Part shown: piece after piece, positions 15,317 to 23,682 of the stretch
Numbering within the stretch: position 1 is the stretch's first letter
Layout of the letters: the number at the start of each line of letters is the position of its first letter
Source: CAZUVM01 sp964623885
Lineage (GTDB): Bacteria; Verrucomicrobiota; Verrucomicrobiia; Limisphaerales; UBA8199
Assembly: GCA_964623885.1 (NCBI GenBank)
Contig: CAZUVM010000048.1
Coordinates: 1 to 40,287, forward strand
Length of the DNA stretch: 40,287 nucleotides
Reading direction: 5' to 3'
Notes under the pieces: model-generated
The model's database searches: none
Told to the model about the DNA's origin: nothing
The model's input: only the letters and a program-made list of their open reading frames with translations
Made by a program: the position numbers and the translations under genes

Positions 15317-16447
15317 CAATTGCCGGGCGACTTGCTCGACCTGCCGGAAGACGCGCAGGAGGTTGAGGCCGGCGATTTGTTTCAGTTCATCAGGCGCGTA
15401 GCCGCGGCGGAGCAGTTCGGCGAACAAAGCGGGATAGCAGGAGACGTCTTCAAGCCCGTGCACGGTGCCGTGGAAGCCCTCAAAATCAGAGCCGATCCCG
15501 ATGTGTTCGATGCCGGCCACGCTGCGAATGTGATCGATGTGATTGGCAACATCATTCAGTGTGGCAGCCGGCTGCGGGTGGGCGCGATGCCAGGGCTCCA
15601 TTTCGCGCTCAAGCCGTTCCGAATCGTCAGGGTAAAGCTTCTCGAGGCGGACACGTTCGGCATTGGCGAGGGCAAAGTGAGCGCTGTTCTCGCTGTTGAG
15701 ATAGCCGGGCAGGAAACAGACCATTACCACGCCGCCATTGGCGCGGACCATTCGCAGCACATCATCCGGGACATTGCGCGGGTGGTCGCAGACAGCGCGG
15801 GCGGATGAATGAGAGAAAACGACCGGCGCGGCAGAGATTCTGATCGCCGCGCGCATGGTTTCGTCGGTGACATGGGAAAGATCGACGAGCATGCCCAATC
15901 GGTTCAGTTCGCGCACGACTAGTTCGCCAAAAGGCGTCAGGCCATGGTGTCGAGGCGCGTCGCCGGCGGCATCGGCCCAATCCGTGTTTTTGACATGCGT
16001 TAGGGTCAGGTACCTGGCGCCCAGGGCGTGGGCCATGCGCAGGACGCCAAGCGAATTATCGAGCGAATGGCCGCCTTCGATGCCGATGAGTGAGGCGATC
16101 CTGCCCTGGCGATGAATACGTTCAATGTCGGCAGCCGTTAAGGCGAGTTCGAACGTATCCGGGTAACGCCTGACGAGTTGGTGAACCACGTCGATCTGTT
16201 CGAAGAGGGCTTTGACCGCCGGTGGACCTGCAGGCGTAGCGGGGACATAGACTGCCCAGAATTGAGCGCCAACCATCCCGGCTCGGAGCCTGGGGATATC
16301 GGTGATCAGCGGGGAGGAAAGTTTGGACGTGTCGGCGCTCAGATCGATTGTGGCGACCTCTTTTCGGTGTTTGCGGTATTGCCAGGGCAGATCGTTGTGC
16401 CCGTCGATCAAGGGAACCTCGGCAAGGATGCGTTTGATCTCGAGCAT
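15311..16447 (-). CDS. Membrane dipeptidase family (peptidase M19) zinc hydrolase
   Basis: This 378-residue amidohydrolase-fold enzyme resembles renal dipeptidase. Metal ligands are visible: His17-Asn-Asp19 ('IDGHNDLPW'), Glu in 'GIEGGHSL', His in 'DLSHVTDETM' and His in 'FSHSSARAVCDHPRNV', plus the Asp of 'GIGSDFEG'. The family hydrolyses dipeptides, including some with D-residues at the C-terminal position. No signal peptide is seen, so it is probably cytosolic. The frame opens further upstream, but the ATG at 16447 is the family start and lies 14 nt after the Nudix gene stop. The stop codon is supplied by a family B repeat, so the native C-terminus may have been slightly altered. Confidence 0.92.
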   Translation of the reverse strand: MLEIKRILAEVPLIDGHNDLPWQYRKHRKEVATIDLSADTSKLSSPLITDIPRLRAGMVGAQFWAVYVPATPAGPPAVKALFEQIDVVHQLVRRYPDTFELALTAADIERIHRQGRIASLIGIEGGHSLDNSLGVLRMAHALGARYLTLTHVKNTDWADAAGDAPRHHGLTPFGELVVRELNRLGMLVDLSHVTDETMRAAIRISAAPVVFSHSSARAVCDHPRNVPDDVLRMVRANGGVVMVCFLPGYLNSENSAHFALANAERVRLEKLYPDDSERLEREMEPWHRAHPQPAATLNDVANHIDHIRSVAGIEHIGIGSDFEGFHGTVHGLEDVSCYPALFAELLRRGYAPDELKQIAGLNLLRVFRQVEQVARQLR

Positions 16448-16461
16448 TTGAGTGTCGTTAA

Positions 16462-16965
16462 TCAACCGGGTCGGATTTCTTCCAATGCTTTGCGGCAATA
16501 CCATTTCACGGCGTGGGACATCGGCGGCTGCAATTGGTCCAAATCGGCAGCGGAACACCACCGGATATCATGATGCTCGGCGGGCGCCAGCGTGGGGCTG
16601 AAGTTCGGAGCTGATAATTGCTGCGGGCTGGCGGTTGAGGAGCCGTTTCGCAACCGGGCCCAATAGATCATGCCGATGTGATCGTGGGTATCGTTGATAT
16701 AATGGATGTCGAGAAACCGGGGAGCGATCAAGGCGCGAGTCCCGGCGCCGGTCGTTGGCGGGCGCTCGCCAATTAATTCAATTTCCAATCCGCTTTCTTC
16801 ACGGGCTTCGCGCAAAGCCGCCGCTTCCGGGTCTTCGTCCAGTTCGATATGTCCACCTATGGGCAGCCATTTATTAAGCTCGCGATGGTGGATGAGCAGG
16901 ACTTTGCCGTCGTGCACGATGAAGATGGCGACAGTGAAATCGATCTTTTCGTGGATATGAGCCAT
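16462..16965 (-). CDS. Nudix hydrolase
   Basis: This 167-residue protein has a complete Nudix box, G38-x5-E44-x7-REAREESGL (52-60), which binds the catalytic metal and cleaves nucleoside diphosphate-X compounds. The preceding 'KWLPIGGHIELDEDP' and the C-terminal 'HHDIRWCSAADLDQL' are typical of MutT-like NTP or nucleotide-sugar pyrophosphatases. The substrate cannot be told. It is first of a pair with the M19 dipeptidase downstream (14-nt gap), so the two are probably co-transcribed. Confidence 0.92.
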   Translation of the reverse strand: MAHIHEKIDFTVAIFIVHDGKVLLIHHRELNKWLPIGGHIELDEDPEAAALREAREESGLEIELIGERPPTTGAGTRALIAPRFLDIHYINDTHDHIGMIYWARLRNGSSTASPQQLSAPNFSPTLAPAEHHDIRWCSAADLDQLQPPMSHAVKWYCRKALEEIRPG

Positions 16966-17012
16966 GGCGCCGGGGAGCGAGTAGCCTAACAGCGTATGGG
17001 CATTGGAAGCGC

Positions 17013-17525
17013 TCAGTAATCGTAGAGACCGCTGTCGTGCGTGTAGCCGCCCCCACGGCCGCCCATGCCGCCGCCTTCCTCGTCCGGGCCGCCCATGAAA
17101 TCGCCCAGCAAGTCGCCCATGTCGGCTTCGATTTTTTCGGGGTCTTCGCCGGCTTCGAGGCGTTTGATAGCGACATCCAGTTCTTTCGGGATGGCGCCCG
17201 GCGGCATGATGTCCTTCATTTTGCGCATCATGTGGGCCATGTGCTTGGGATTGTTTTCGTCCAGGTGTTCCATGTCGCGTTCCAGTTCGCCCATGGCGCG
17301 CTCGATGCGCGGATCGTCGAAATCAGGCATCGGTTCATCGCCCTCGGGGCCGGTTTTGGCGGCGGGCTCTTTGAGGCCGCGCGGCATGGCAAAGCGGCTG
17401 AGTTGTTTCGCCAGGTTTTTGTTGCCGCAACGCGGGCAAGTGGGCGAACCCTCGGGGTTGAGCCGTTTCGACAGGAAATTAAAAATGACCCGGCACTTCG
17501 GGCAGGCGTATTCGTAAATCGGCAT
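17013..17525 (-). CDS. FmdB-family zinc ribbon protein with long C-terminal extension
   Basis: The N-terminus, MPIYEYACPKC, and the CPRC pair (Cys8, Cys11, Cys30, Cys33) form the zinc ribbon of the FmdB/CxxC_CXXC_SSSS family. FmdB was named for a putative regulator of formamidase and amidase genes, but most members are uncharacterised. Usual length is 70-110 residues. This protein has 170, with an acidic, Met-rich helical region (about 60-140, 'ERAMGELERDMEHLDENN', 'HMMRKMKDIMPPG') and a Gly-rich tail ending YDY. The extension suggests protein interactions. It sits close to the Nudix gene on the same strand. Confidence 0.85.
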   Translation of the reverse strand: MPIYEYACPKCRVIFNFLSKRLNPEGSPTCPRCGNKNLAKQLSRFAMPRGLKEPAAKTGPEGDEPMPDFDDPRIERAMGELERDMEHLDENNPKHMAHMMRKMKDIMPPGAIPKELDVAIKRLEAGEDPEKIEADMGDLLGDFMGGPDEEGGGMGGRGGGYTHDSGLYDY

Positions 17526-17624
17526 AGGATAAATCAGCCGCGAACAACGGCGGCTTCCGGGAATAAGGTGCGCGGACGAAGGTGGGGCGTCAAGCGGGGC
17601 GGCGGACGTGCACCAGGGCCTGCG

Positions 17625-19199
17625 CTACCGTTCCCGTCGCAACACCCAGCGCAGCATCTCGACGACTTTAGGTGGCTGGCCGGTGCGAAGAATGCCGATG
17701 CGAAAGACTTTGCCGCTCATCCAGAGCGCGCCAATGGCGGCAAGCACCAACAACACGAGCGTTCCAATCAAATCGACGAGCGGCGGATCGGCCGTCGCGC
17801 GATTCATCATGGTAAAAGGTGTATAAAGCGGGATCCACGAAAGCAGCCGCGCCAGGGAGCCGTTCGGATCTTTGGGAATAAAAGTCATCGTCAGCAGCGG
17901 CACCATCATGATCATGGTGAGCACACCCATGTAGCTCTGTGCTTCCTTAATGGTATTGCAAACGCTGCCAACCGAGAGAATGAAGGCGGCGTACATGACA
18001 TAGCCCAGCAGAAAATAAATCGAGAACAGCGGCACGAGGTTCGAACCCTTCAGGACGGTCAGAAGCTGACCGGCCAGGTGCGATGCTCCGCCGGATTTCC
18101 AGCTCAGGATCGCGAACAACGCGCTCATCCAAACTCCCACCATCGTCAGCCCGATGGCGGCGATCCCAACCAATTTGCCCATCATCAATTCGCCCGGAGT
18201 CACCGAAGAAAGCAGCACCTCGATGATGCGGTTGGATTTTTCCTCGATGGTGTTGTTCAGCAACATCTGGATGATCACGAAGATCGAAAGCCAGAGCAGA
18301 TACACAAACCCGCTGGGCGCCCATTGCTTCACGGTATCGATTGTGCTGATCTGTTCCTGGCCCTTTTCCTTTTTGGGATTGAGGCTCGCGAACGACAGAT
18401 ATGTCTGCTCCACCTCGTGGATCGCAGCGCTATCGAGACCGCGAGCCAGGTATTCCCGACGGCGGATCTCGGTGTTCACGGCGCGCTCGATTTCATCGCG
18501 CAACGAAAACTCCGAGGCATTGATGGACCAATACTCGATTTGCGGGCGCGCGGAGCTATCGTTCGCGCTCGGACTGACAGCAGTTTTGCCCGTTTGCGGC
18601 CGGACAATCAAATGGGCAAGATCGCGCGGCACCAGCACGGCGGCGCTAAGCGAGACTCTTTCGCCATCGATGTCGATCTGCTTCTCCCCGCGGAGATACG
18701 GTTTCAAAGCTTCTGCCACAGTAGCCAGCGGAGCATTGGTAGCGATGCCTGCGGGCAATTGAGCGCGTTGGAACAGCCGACGGGGAGGCGAGAATTCCGG
18801 GGCTCCCGGTTTCAACCGCGGGCGCAGCCTTTGGAGATAAGCGCGCTGACCGCCCCGAGCGATGAAGTCTTCCACTGACCCATCGTGAATATCCGAATCC
18901 GCGGGCATTTTTCCTAAAGTCGCGGCTGGGCTGGCGTACTTGTTCGCGTACTCCTGCAGCGCCGCGAACACTTTTTGTTCATACGACTTCTCGAGGCTTT
19001 TTTCCACCGTCGGCGCCAGCTCACCGGATTGATCGACTAAAACAAAGTAGCGAGTGGGCGTGGCCTTTTGTTCGAGCCAAATCGGAACTTGCGCCGAAAA
19101 AAACAGAATGGTCGGCATCAAAAACAGCCCCAGCCAGAACCCTTTCGTTTTGGCATTCTCCGAGTATTCCCGCCAGGCCACCAGCCATGCGTACTTCAT
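17625..19199 (-). CDS. ABC-2 type transporter permease (NatB/YhaP-like)
   Basis: This 524-residue protein starts MKYAWLVAWREYSENAKTKGFW, the cytoplasmic lead of ABC-2 exporters. TM1 (about 21-41) is followed by a large extracytoplasmic domain (about 45-290). A block of five or six helices follows (about 300-500), including 'FVYLLWLSIFVIIQMLL', a 'RIIEVLLSSVTPGELMMGKLVG' coupling segment and 'YVMYAAFILSVGSV'. NatAB-type systems extrude sodium or other small substrates; the substrate here is unknown. The start ATG overlaps the stop of the ATPase gene by 4 bp, so the pair is translationally coupled. Confidence 0.92.
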   Translation of the reverse strand: MKYAWLVAWREYSENAKTKGFWLGLFLMPTILFFSAQVPIWLEQKATPTRYFVLVDQSGELAPTVEKSLEKSYEQKVFAALQEYANKYASPAATLGKMPADSDIHDGSVEDFIARGGQRAYLQRLRPRLKPGAPEFSPPRRLFQRAQLPAGIATNAPLATVAEALKPYLRGEKQIDIDGERVSLSAAVLVPRDLAHLIVRPQTGKTAVSPSANDSSARPQIEYWSINASEFSLRDEIERAVNTEIRRREYLARGLDSAAIHEVEQTYLSFASLNPKKEKGQEQISTIDTVKQWAPSGFVYLLWLSIFVIIQMLLNNTIEEKSNRIIEVLLSSVTPGELMMGKLVGIAAIGLTMVGVWMSALFAILSWKSGGASHLAGQLLTVLKGSNLVPLFSIYFLLGYVMYAAFILSVGSVCNTIKEAQSYMGVLTMIMMVPLLTMTFIPKDPNGSLARLLSWIPLYTPFTMMNRATADPPLVDLIGTLVLLVLAAIGALWMSGKVFRIGILRTGQPPKVVEMLRWVLRRER

Positions 19200-20167
19200 A
19201 TGCCCGTCCTTTGGGTTTCCGGTCCCACCATTCGCATGAAGATTTCATGCAGGCTAGGGTCCATCTGATTGAAGCTCTGCAGCCGAATGCCGCGGGCGAA
19301 ACAGGTTTGCAACACCGCTTGCGGGTCGGCGTTTTCATGCAATTCCAGCTCCCAACTCGTTGCGGCCTCGGCCTCGGATTTTCCATTTCCGTTCCCGACC
19401 GATCGAATAGAAGCGACCTGAGCCAATTCTCGTAGGGGGGCGACTTCATCTTTCGTTTCGATGCGCACGCGCCGTGGAAAAGTGCGCTTGGCCTGCCCTA
19501 AAGTGCCATCAAAGATCTTCCTGCCCTTCGCAACCAACAGAATGCGATCGCAAAGACGTTCGGCATGCTGCATTACATGCGTCGAAAACAAGACGGTATG
19601 CCCTCGCTGAGCCAGGTCGCGGATGATTTCCTCCATCACCTGTTGATTCACGGGGTCCAGGCCGGAGAACGGCTCGTCCAGGATGACGAATTCCGGATCG
19701 TGTGCCAGGCATGCCAGCATTTGAACTTTCTGGCCCATGCCCTTCGATAAGGCGTCAGTCGGTTTCTCGGCAAAGTCCTTCAAACCATACCGCTCGAGCA
19801 ATTCATGCGCTCGTTGACGAGCGGCTTTGCGGCTCATCCCCTTCAACGTCGCAAAGTAGGCGATAATCGCCCAGGTCTTCATTTTCTTATACAAACCCTT
19901 TTCTTCGGGCAAATAGCCGATTCGCTCTCGCACTTCGAGCGCTGACCGATGACCCAGAATGCTCAGGCTGCCGGAGGTTGGCTTGATGATGTCCAGGATC
20001 ATGCGGATCGTAGTCGTTTTACCGGCGCCGTTCGGCCCAAGAAAACCGCAGATCGATCCGCGCTCGAGCGAGAAGCTGACGTCATCCACAGCCTTGAAGT
20101 CGCCGTAGAATTTGGTGATTCCTCGCAATTCGAGCACTGCGCTGGTCAGGGCGAGTTGGTTGTCCAT
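19196..20167 (-). CDS. ABC transporter ATP-binding protein (NatA-like)
   Basis: This 323-residue ATPase has Walker A GPNGAGKTT (44-52), a Q-loop region 'GYLPEEKGLY', the signature LSKGMGQ (140-146), Walker B FVILDEPFSGLD and a switch His in 'LFSTHVM'. The C-terminal 90 residues form the DUF4162-like tail common in ABC-2 exporters of this group. The ATG at 20167 (MDNQLALTSAVLELRGITK) is chosen over the open frame to 20242 because homology starts there. It precedes and overlaps the permease gene. Confidence 0.94.
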   Translation of the reverse strand: MDNQLALTSAVLELRGITKFYGDFKAVDDVSFSLERGSICGFLGPNGAGKTTTIRMILDIIKPTSGSLSILGHRSALEVRERIGYLPEEKGLYKKMKTWAIIAYFATLKGMSRKAARQRAHELLERYGLKDFAEKPTDALSKGMGQKVQMLACLAHDPEFVILDEPFSGLDPVNQQVMEEIIRDLAQRGHTVLFSTHVMQHAERLCDRILLVAKGRKIFDGTLGQAKRTFPRRVRIETKDEVAPLRELAQVASIRSVGNGNGKSEAEAATSWELELHENADPQAVLQTCFARGIRLQSFNQMDPSLHEIFMRMVGPETQRTGI

Positions 20168-20264
20168 TGCAATAGGGTTTGATTGTCTCGCTCCGGCTGG
20201 CTCACGGCGATTACAAATTTGCACCGGTTTTCTCTGTCTCACCTGGTTGTATGCCAGCGGGAGA

Positions 20265-20321
20265 AGCCGTTGAAACGGCTCAGCGTTTAGCCGGCATCAG
20301 CGCACCGGGCTGAAGCCCGGT
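20265..20321. repeat. Two-hairpin repeat, family C, copy 2
   Basis: Hairpin 1 (20265-20280) is AGCCGTT-GA-AACGGCT and hairpin 2 (20304-20321) is ACCGGGCT-GA-AGCCCGGT, followed by gttaat. Compared with the copy at 15140, the second base pair of hairpin 1 has changed from A-T to G-C on both arms. The 39-nt offset is identical. It lies between the purF stop and the ABC ATPase start. Confidence 0.8.
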
Positions 20322-20361
20322 GTTAATGAGACGTCACTCCAGCACGTATGAAATATTCGAG

Positions 20362-21825
20362 CTAGAGCAGCTTAATTTGCGCCCGTTCTTTGGCCAAGCT
20401 TTCGGCGAGCGTCGGGTGCCGGCCATTGCGGCGTTCGATGATGTGCTTGTCGACACCCGGATCGTAAGCCACCGGATAATTGCCGTCATAGCAAGCCATG
20501 CAAAATGCTGAAGCCGGCAGGCCGGTCGCCTTCACCATGCCTTCGCGCGAAAGGTAGTGCAGCGAATCGGCATTGAGGTACTTCCGGATTTCTTCCAGCG
20601 AATGGTTGGCCGCCATCAGTTTGGTTCGGTCCGGAAAATCGATCCCATAGACGCACGGGTGCATATGCGGCGGGCAACTCACCAGCACGTGAACCTCTTT
20701 CGCGCCGGCTTCCTTGAGATTGTTCACCCGGGCTTTGCAGGTCGTGCCGCGCACGATGGAATCGTCCACCACGATGACGCGTTTGTCCTTAACCAGCTCT
20801 TCTATGAGATTGAGCTTCACCCGAACGTTGAAATCGCGAATCAACTGCGATGGCTGCAGGAAGCTACGGCCGACATAGTGATTGCGCACGAACGCCATTT
20901 CGAACGGAATGCCCGACTCGAGCGAATAGCCCAGCGCGGCGCAGTTGCCGCTGTCGGGCACCGGCACGACAATATCGGCTTCGATGGGGAATTCGCGCGC
21001 GAGCTCTTTGCCCATGTCGACGCGCACTTTATAGACATTGCGATTGGCGATGGTGCTGTCCGGCCGGGCGAAATAGACGTATTCGAAGATGCAGAAGGCG
21101 CGACGCTCCTGTTCTTGAAAAGCCTGCGTGCTGGTGAGCCCATTGGCATTGATGGCGACAATCTCGCCGGGCTCCACGTCGCGGACAAATTTGGCATGGA
21201 TCAGATCCAGCGCGCAGGTTTCGCTGGCCAACACCCAGGCGTCATCCAGCTTGCCTATGCATAATGGGCGAAATCCGAATGGGTCGCGCACGCCGATCAA
21301 TTCTTTCTCCGTCATGATGACGAACGAATAGGCCCCTTCGAGACGCCGGATGCTATTTACCAAACTGTTGCCGTGCCCGTTGTTGCTGGGCTGGGCCATC
21401 AGGTGCAGCAGAATCTCGCTGTCGACGGTAGTCTGAAAAATCGAGCCCTTGGCTTCCAACTCGTCGCGCAGTTTGGACGCGTTGGTCAGGTTCCCGTTAT
21501 GGGCAATGGCCAATTGCCCCCATCGCGCGCAAACAGCCGTCAGCGGTTGGGCATTTTTCAACTCAGAGGAACCAGTGGTGGAGTAACGCGTATGGCCGAC
21601 CCCCATGGGTCCGACCAACTCATGCAACACGCTCCCGTCAAACACCTGCGATACCAACCCCATGCCCTTATGGCTATAGAATCGCTTGCCGTCGCACGTC
21701 ACAATCCCGGCGCTTTCCTGGCCGCGATGTTGCAGCGCGTACAGGCCGTAGTACGTCAACTCGGCGGCATTGGGATGACCAAAAATGCCGAAGACACCGC
21801 AATAATGTTTGGGATAGTACTGCAT
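20362..21825 (-). CDS. purF: Amidophosphoribosyltransferase
   Basis: This 487-residue enzyme catalyses the first committed step of purine synthesis, converting PRPP and glutamine to phosphoribosylamine. Cys9 in 'HYCGVFGIFGH' becomes the N-terminal nucleophile after removal of an eight-residue propeptide. The glutaminase domain continues with 'ALQHRGQESAGI' and 'VGHTRYSTTG'. The PRPP loop is 'VIVVDDSIVRGTT'. Four further cysteines, in 'RRAFCIFEY', 'VSCPPH' and 'FCMACYDG', match the [4Fe-4S] ligands of the Bacillus-type enzyme, so this is the Fe-S form. It is flanked by repeats and not clustered with other pur genes. Confidence 0.97.
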   Translation of the reverse strand: MQYYPKHYCGVFGIFGHPNAAELTYYGLYALQHRGQESAGIVTCDGKRFYSHKGMGLVSQVFDGSVLHELVGPMGVGHTRYSTTGSSELKNAQPLTAVCARWGQLAIAHNGNLTNASKLRDELEAKGSIFQTTVDSEILLHLMAQPSNNGHGNSLVNSIRRLEGAYSFVIMTEKELIGVRDPFGFRPLCIGKLDDAWVLASETCALDLIHAKFVRDVEPGEIVAINANGLTSTQAFQEQERRAFCIFEYVYFARPDSTIANRNVYKVRVDMGKELAREFPIEADIVVPVPDSGNCAALGYSLESGIPFEMAFVRNHYVGRSFLQPSQLIRDFNVRVKLNLIEELVKDKRVIVVDDSIVRGTTCKARVNNLKEAGAKEVHVLVSCPPHMHPCVYGIDFPDRTKLMAANHSLEEIRKYLNADSLHYLSREGMVKATGLPASAFCMACYDGNYPVAYDPGVDKHIIERRNGRHPTLAESLAKERAQIKLL

Positions 21826-22171
21826 TCGTCAGATGCACCGCGCGACCACAAGGAATCCAACAACGGGAAGAGGACCGGCGCAAGCACCAAGTTGCCTCGC
21901 AGCGGCCTCTACAACCCCATCCTGGAAACCCGCGTTGAATGTAGCTTAATCGGCGGAAAAACCAACTCGAGATACGCCCAGAAACGAGAATGTTTGACTC
22001 GAACTGACCCCGGTGGGGACGCCGTCCCTGCCCATTTTCCTTCGGCCGTACAGCCTATACCGATCTGGTTACTCATTCAGCACTCCTCAATGCCTCTGGC
22101 GACGTCAAAGGTCGCCAATCGCATATCGCCGAGCTGGGAACGGCGCGGCAAGAATGATCGAGTAATCAGTC
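21826..22171. other. Intergenic region with a partial family B repeat
   Basis: No gene is visible. A fragment of the family B element, ggggacgccgtccctgccc, lies at 22015-22033. A weak promoter-like TTGGTT, 16 bases, TACATT lies on the minus strand about 130 bp upstream of purF. It is noted only for completeness. Confidence 0.5.
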
Positions 22172-23014
22172 TTACCGAGCTGATTCCTTCAGAATTGCAG
22201 CGCGAGTTTCCTCTATATTGATACCAAGTTTTCTCAGCACACGCGCAGCGACGCCATCGCCTTCAAGAAGCAGCCCGAGGAAAATGTCCTCTCCGCCGAT
22301 ACGCTCGTGATTGAGTATTTTGGCCTCTTTGGTGGCTAATAGTATGGCCTTCTTCACGCGTGGCGTGTAGGGAATATTCACAATTACCGGTTGAGCAGGA
22401 AAATTAGCGACGAACTGTTCCACTTCGCGCTGGACCATCTCGCGGTTCAGGCCCAACCGTCTCATCACGTTGGATACCGTTCCGGTTTCCATTCTGGTCA
22501 GTCCGAGGAGAACGTGCTCGGTACCGACAAAATTGTGGTGGAGAAGTGGGGCTTCCTCACAAGCCAGTTGCAACGTCTGTTTGCCGCTCGGACTCAAGTT
22601 GCCAAGCATCTTTTGAAACTGACCGTTCCGTCGCCAACCCCGCACCAAAAAAGCGGTGTACGTGATTGCCGAGATTAGAAACAATCCCGCGCCCGATTTC
22701 ATTCCGACGCTGAAACCCCGGCTTGCCAGCAAAACGATGCACGCGAAGGTGGCCCAACACGCAACCTTCAGTGTGAGGCGCAGCGGCTCGTCTCTTTTTT
22801 GAATTTTGGCAAACTCGGTGTTGAGATCCTCGGCCGCTCCCATCTGCCGCACTGCCAAGTCAAAAGCCTCCGTTGCTGGCAATCCTGAGCGCATCCGCTG
22901 CTCAATGTCGTCGCGCAGATGGCTTTCCAATTCATCCAGGATTTCGGGCGATTTAACTTGCCCAGCAATCAGTTGCCGTCTCCACTCCGAGATTGCTCGT
23001 TCCAGGTCAAACAT
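22172..23014 (-). CDS. Membrane protein with HAAS-like prefix domain and Clp N-domain repeats
   Basis: This 280-residue protein has an unusual layout. Residues 1-70 (MFDLERAISEWRRQL..., 'LDELESHLRDDIEQRMRSGLPATEAFDLAVRQMG') match the prefix domain found in front of ABC permeases controlled by PadR regulators. Two transmembrane helices lie at about 82-100 and 108-125. Residues 140-280 contain the two repeats of the ClpA/ClpC N-terminal domain: 'ALLHHNFVGTEHVLLGLTR'-type and 'ILNHERIGGEDIFLGLLLEGDGVAARVLRKLG'. There is no AAA+ ATPase module. In ClpC, that domain binds adaptors and substrates. The start overlaps the PadR gene stop by 8 bp and follows an AAGGAG ribosome-binding site, so the two are one unit. 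Function is unknown. Confidence 0.82.
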   Translation of the reverse strand: MFDLERAISEWRRQLIAGQVKSPEILDELESHLRDDIEQRMRSGLPATEAFDLAVRQMGAAEDLNTEFAKIQKRDEPLRLTLKVACWATFACIVLLASRGFSVGMKSGAGLFLISAITYTAFLVRGWRRNGQFQKMLGNLSPSGKQTLQLACEEAPLLHHNFVGTEHVLLGLTRMETGTVSNVMRRLGLNREMVQREVEQFVANFPAQPVIVNIPYTPRVKKAILLATKEAKILNHERIGGEDIFLGLLLEGDGVAARVLRKLGINIEETRAAILKESAR

Positions 23015-23339
23015 ATCGCTCCTTCCATAAACCGGACAAAACCGAGTGAACAGTGAGCCATTGCTCACGCTGCTGCTCCAGCTTCCGCTTTCCGTCCTTC
23101 TTAATCGAGTAGTACTTGCGCTTGCGTCCGTTCTCAGCCTCGACCCAACGGGACGTAATCCAGGCCTCGTCTTCCATCCGATGCAAGACCGGGTAGAGCA
23201 TCCCGTCAGTCCACTGGATGCGCTCCTTCGAGCGGGCCTTAATCTCCTGAATAATCGCGTAGCCGTAACTCTCAGCGCCTGAGAGCAGGCTCAGGATCAG
23301 CGGTTCAGCCGAAGCGGCGACGAGTTCTTTTGACATCAT
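23007..23339 (-). CDS. PadR family transcriptional regulator
   Basis: This 110-residue winged-helix protein has 'LILSLLSGAESYGYAIIQEIKARS', 'WTDGMLYPVLHRMEDEAWITSRWVEAENGRKRKYYSIKKDGKRKLEQQREQW' and a C-terminal dimerisation helix. The frame stays open to 23885, but homology begins at the paired ATG codons at 23339/23336. A consensus sigma-70 promoter ends about 15 bp upstream of that start. PadR proteins usually repress their own operon and the membrane protein gene beside it. The downstream gene encodes the HAAS/Clp-N membrane protein and overlaps this stop by 8 bp. Confidence 0.93.
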   Translation of the reverse strand: MMSKELVAASAEPLILSLLSGAESYGYAIIQEIKARSKERIQWTDGMLYPVLHRMEDEAWITSRWVEAENGRKRKYYSIKKDGKRKLEQQREQWLTVHSVLSGLWKERYV

Positions 23340-23682
23340 AATTAATCCTGTAGAAGCTATACATTGCACAGCTATGTATGTCAACTGGAAAGAGGAACTG
23401 GCGCCCAGGTTGGATACCAATTCGCAAAGGTTCGCATGCTCGGGCGCAGGCTGCGCCCATCGCACCAGAATCTCCTCGTAAATCAAAAACCTTCTTGTGT
23501 CTTGACTGCGCCGCAATAAATTAGAGCCGCGTAGGCAAACTGGGAGTGCCGGAATGAACAATACTGACTGCCTCATTATCGACACCGAAACCGATGGCGA
23601 ACAAGTTCCACACTCTGTCGTGCCTAGTCGCGGCAAAGTCAGGCAGCTTGCAATCACGCCATAACCACGCCATACTAATGGC
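23340..23682. other. Intergenic region between padR and the toxin-antitoxin pair
   Basis: It contains the padR promoter and operator (23356-23384) and a hairpin GGGCGCA-GGC-TGCGCCC (23442-23458) resembling the other short three-base-loop palindromes. The remainder up to 23682 shows no gene. Any promoter for the AbrB/PIN pair must lie here, but none stands out. Confidence 0.6.
23356..23384 (-). promoter_or_regulatory. Sigma-70 promoter of padR with overlapping inverted-repeat operator
   Basis: On the minus strand, TTGACA (23384-23379), a 17-bp spacer, and TATAGC (23361-23356) form a near-consensus promoter. The inverted repeat ATACAT-N9-ATGTAT (23359-23379) fills the spacer and touches both hexamers, so a bound dimer would block RNA polymerase. 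The predicted transcript starts about ten bases before the padR ATG, after a short AGGA ribosome-binding site. Autoregulation is the likely purpose. Confidence 0.75.

Noticed and set aside
17037..18878. 613-residue plus-strand open frame
   Set aside because: Rich in His, Arg and Gln and lying opposite the FmdB and ABC permease genes, it is a high-GC antisense artefact.
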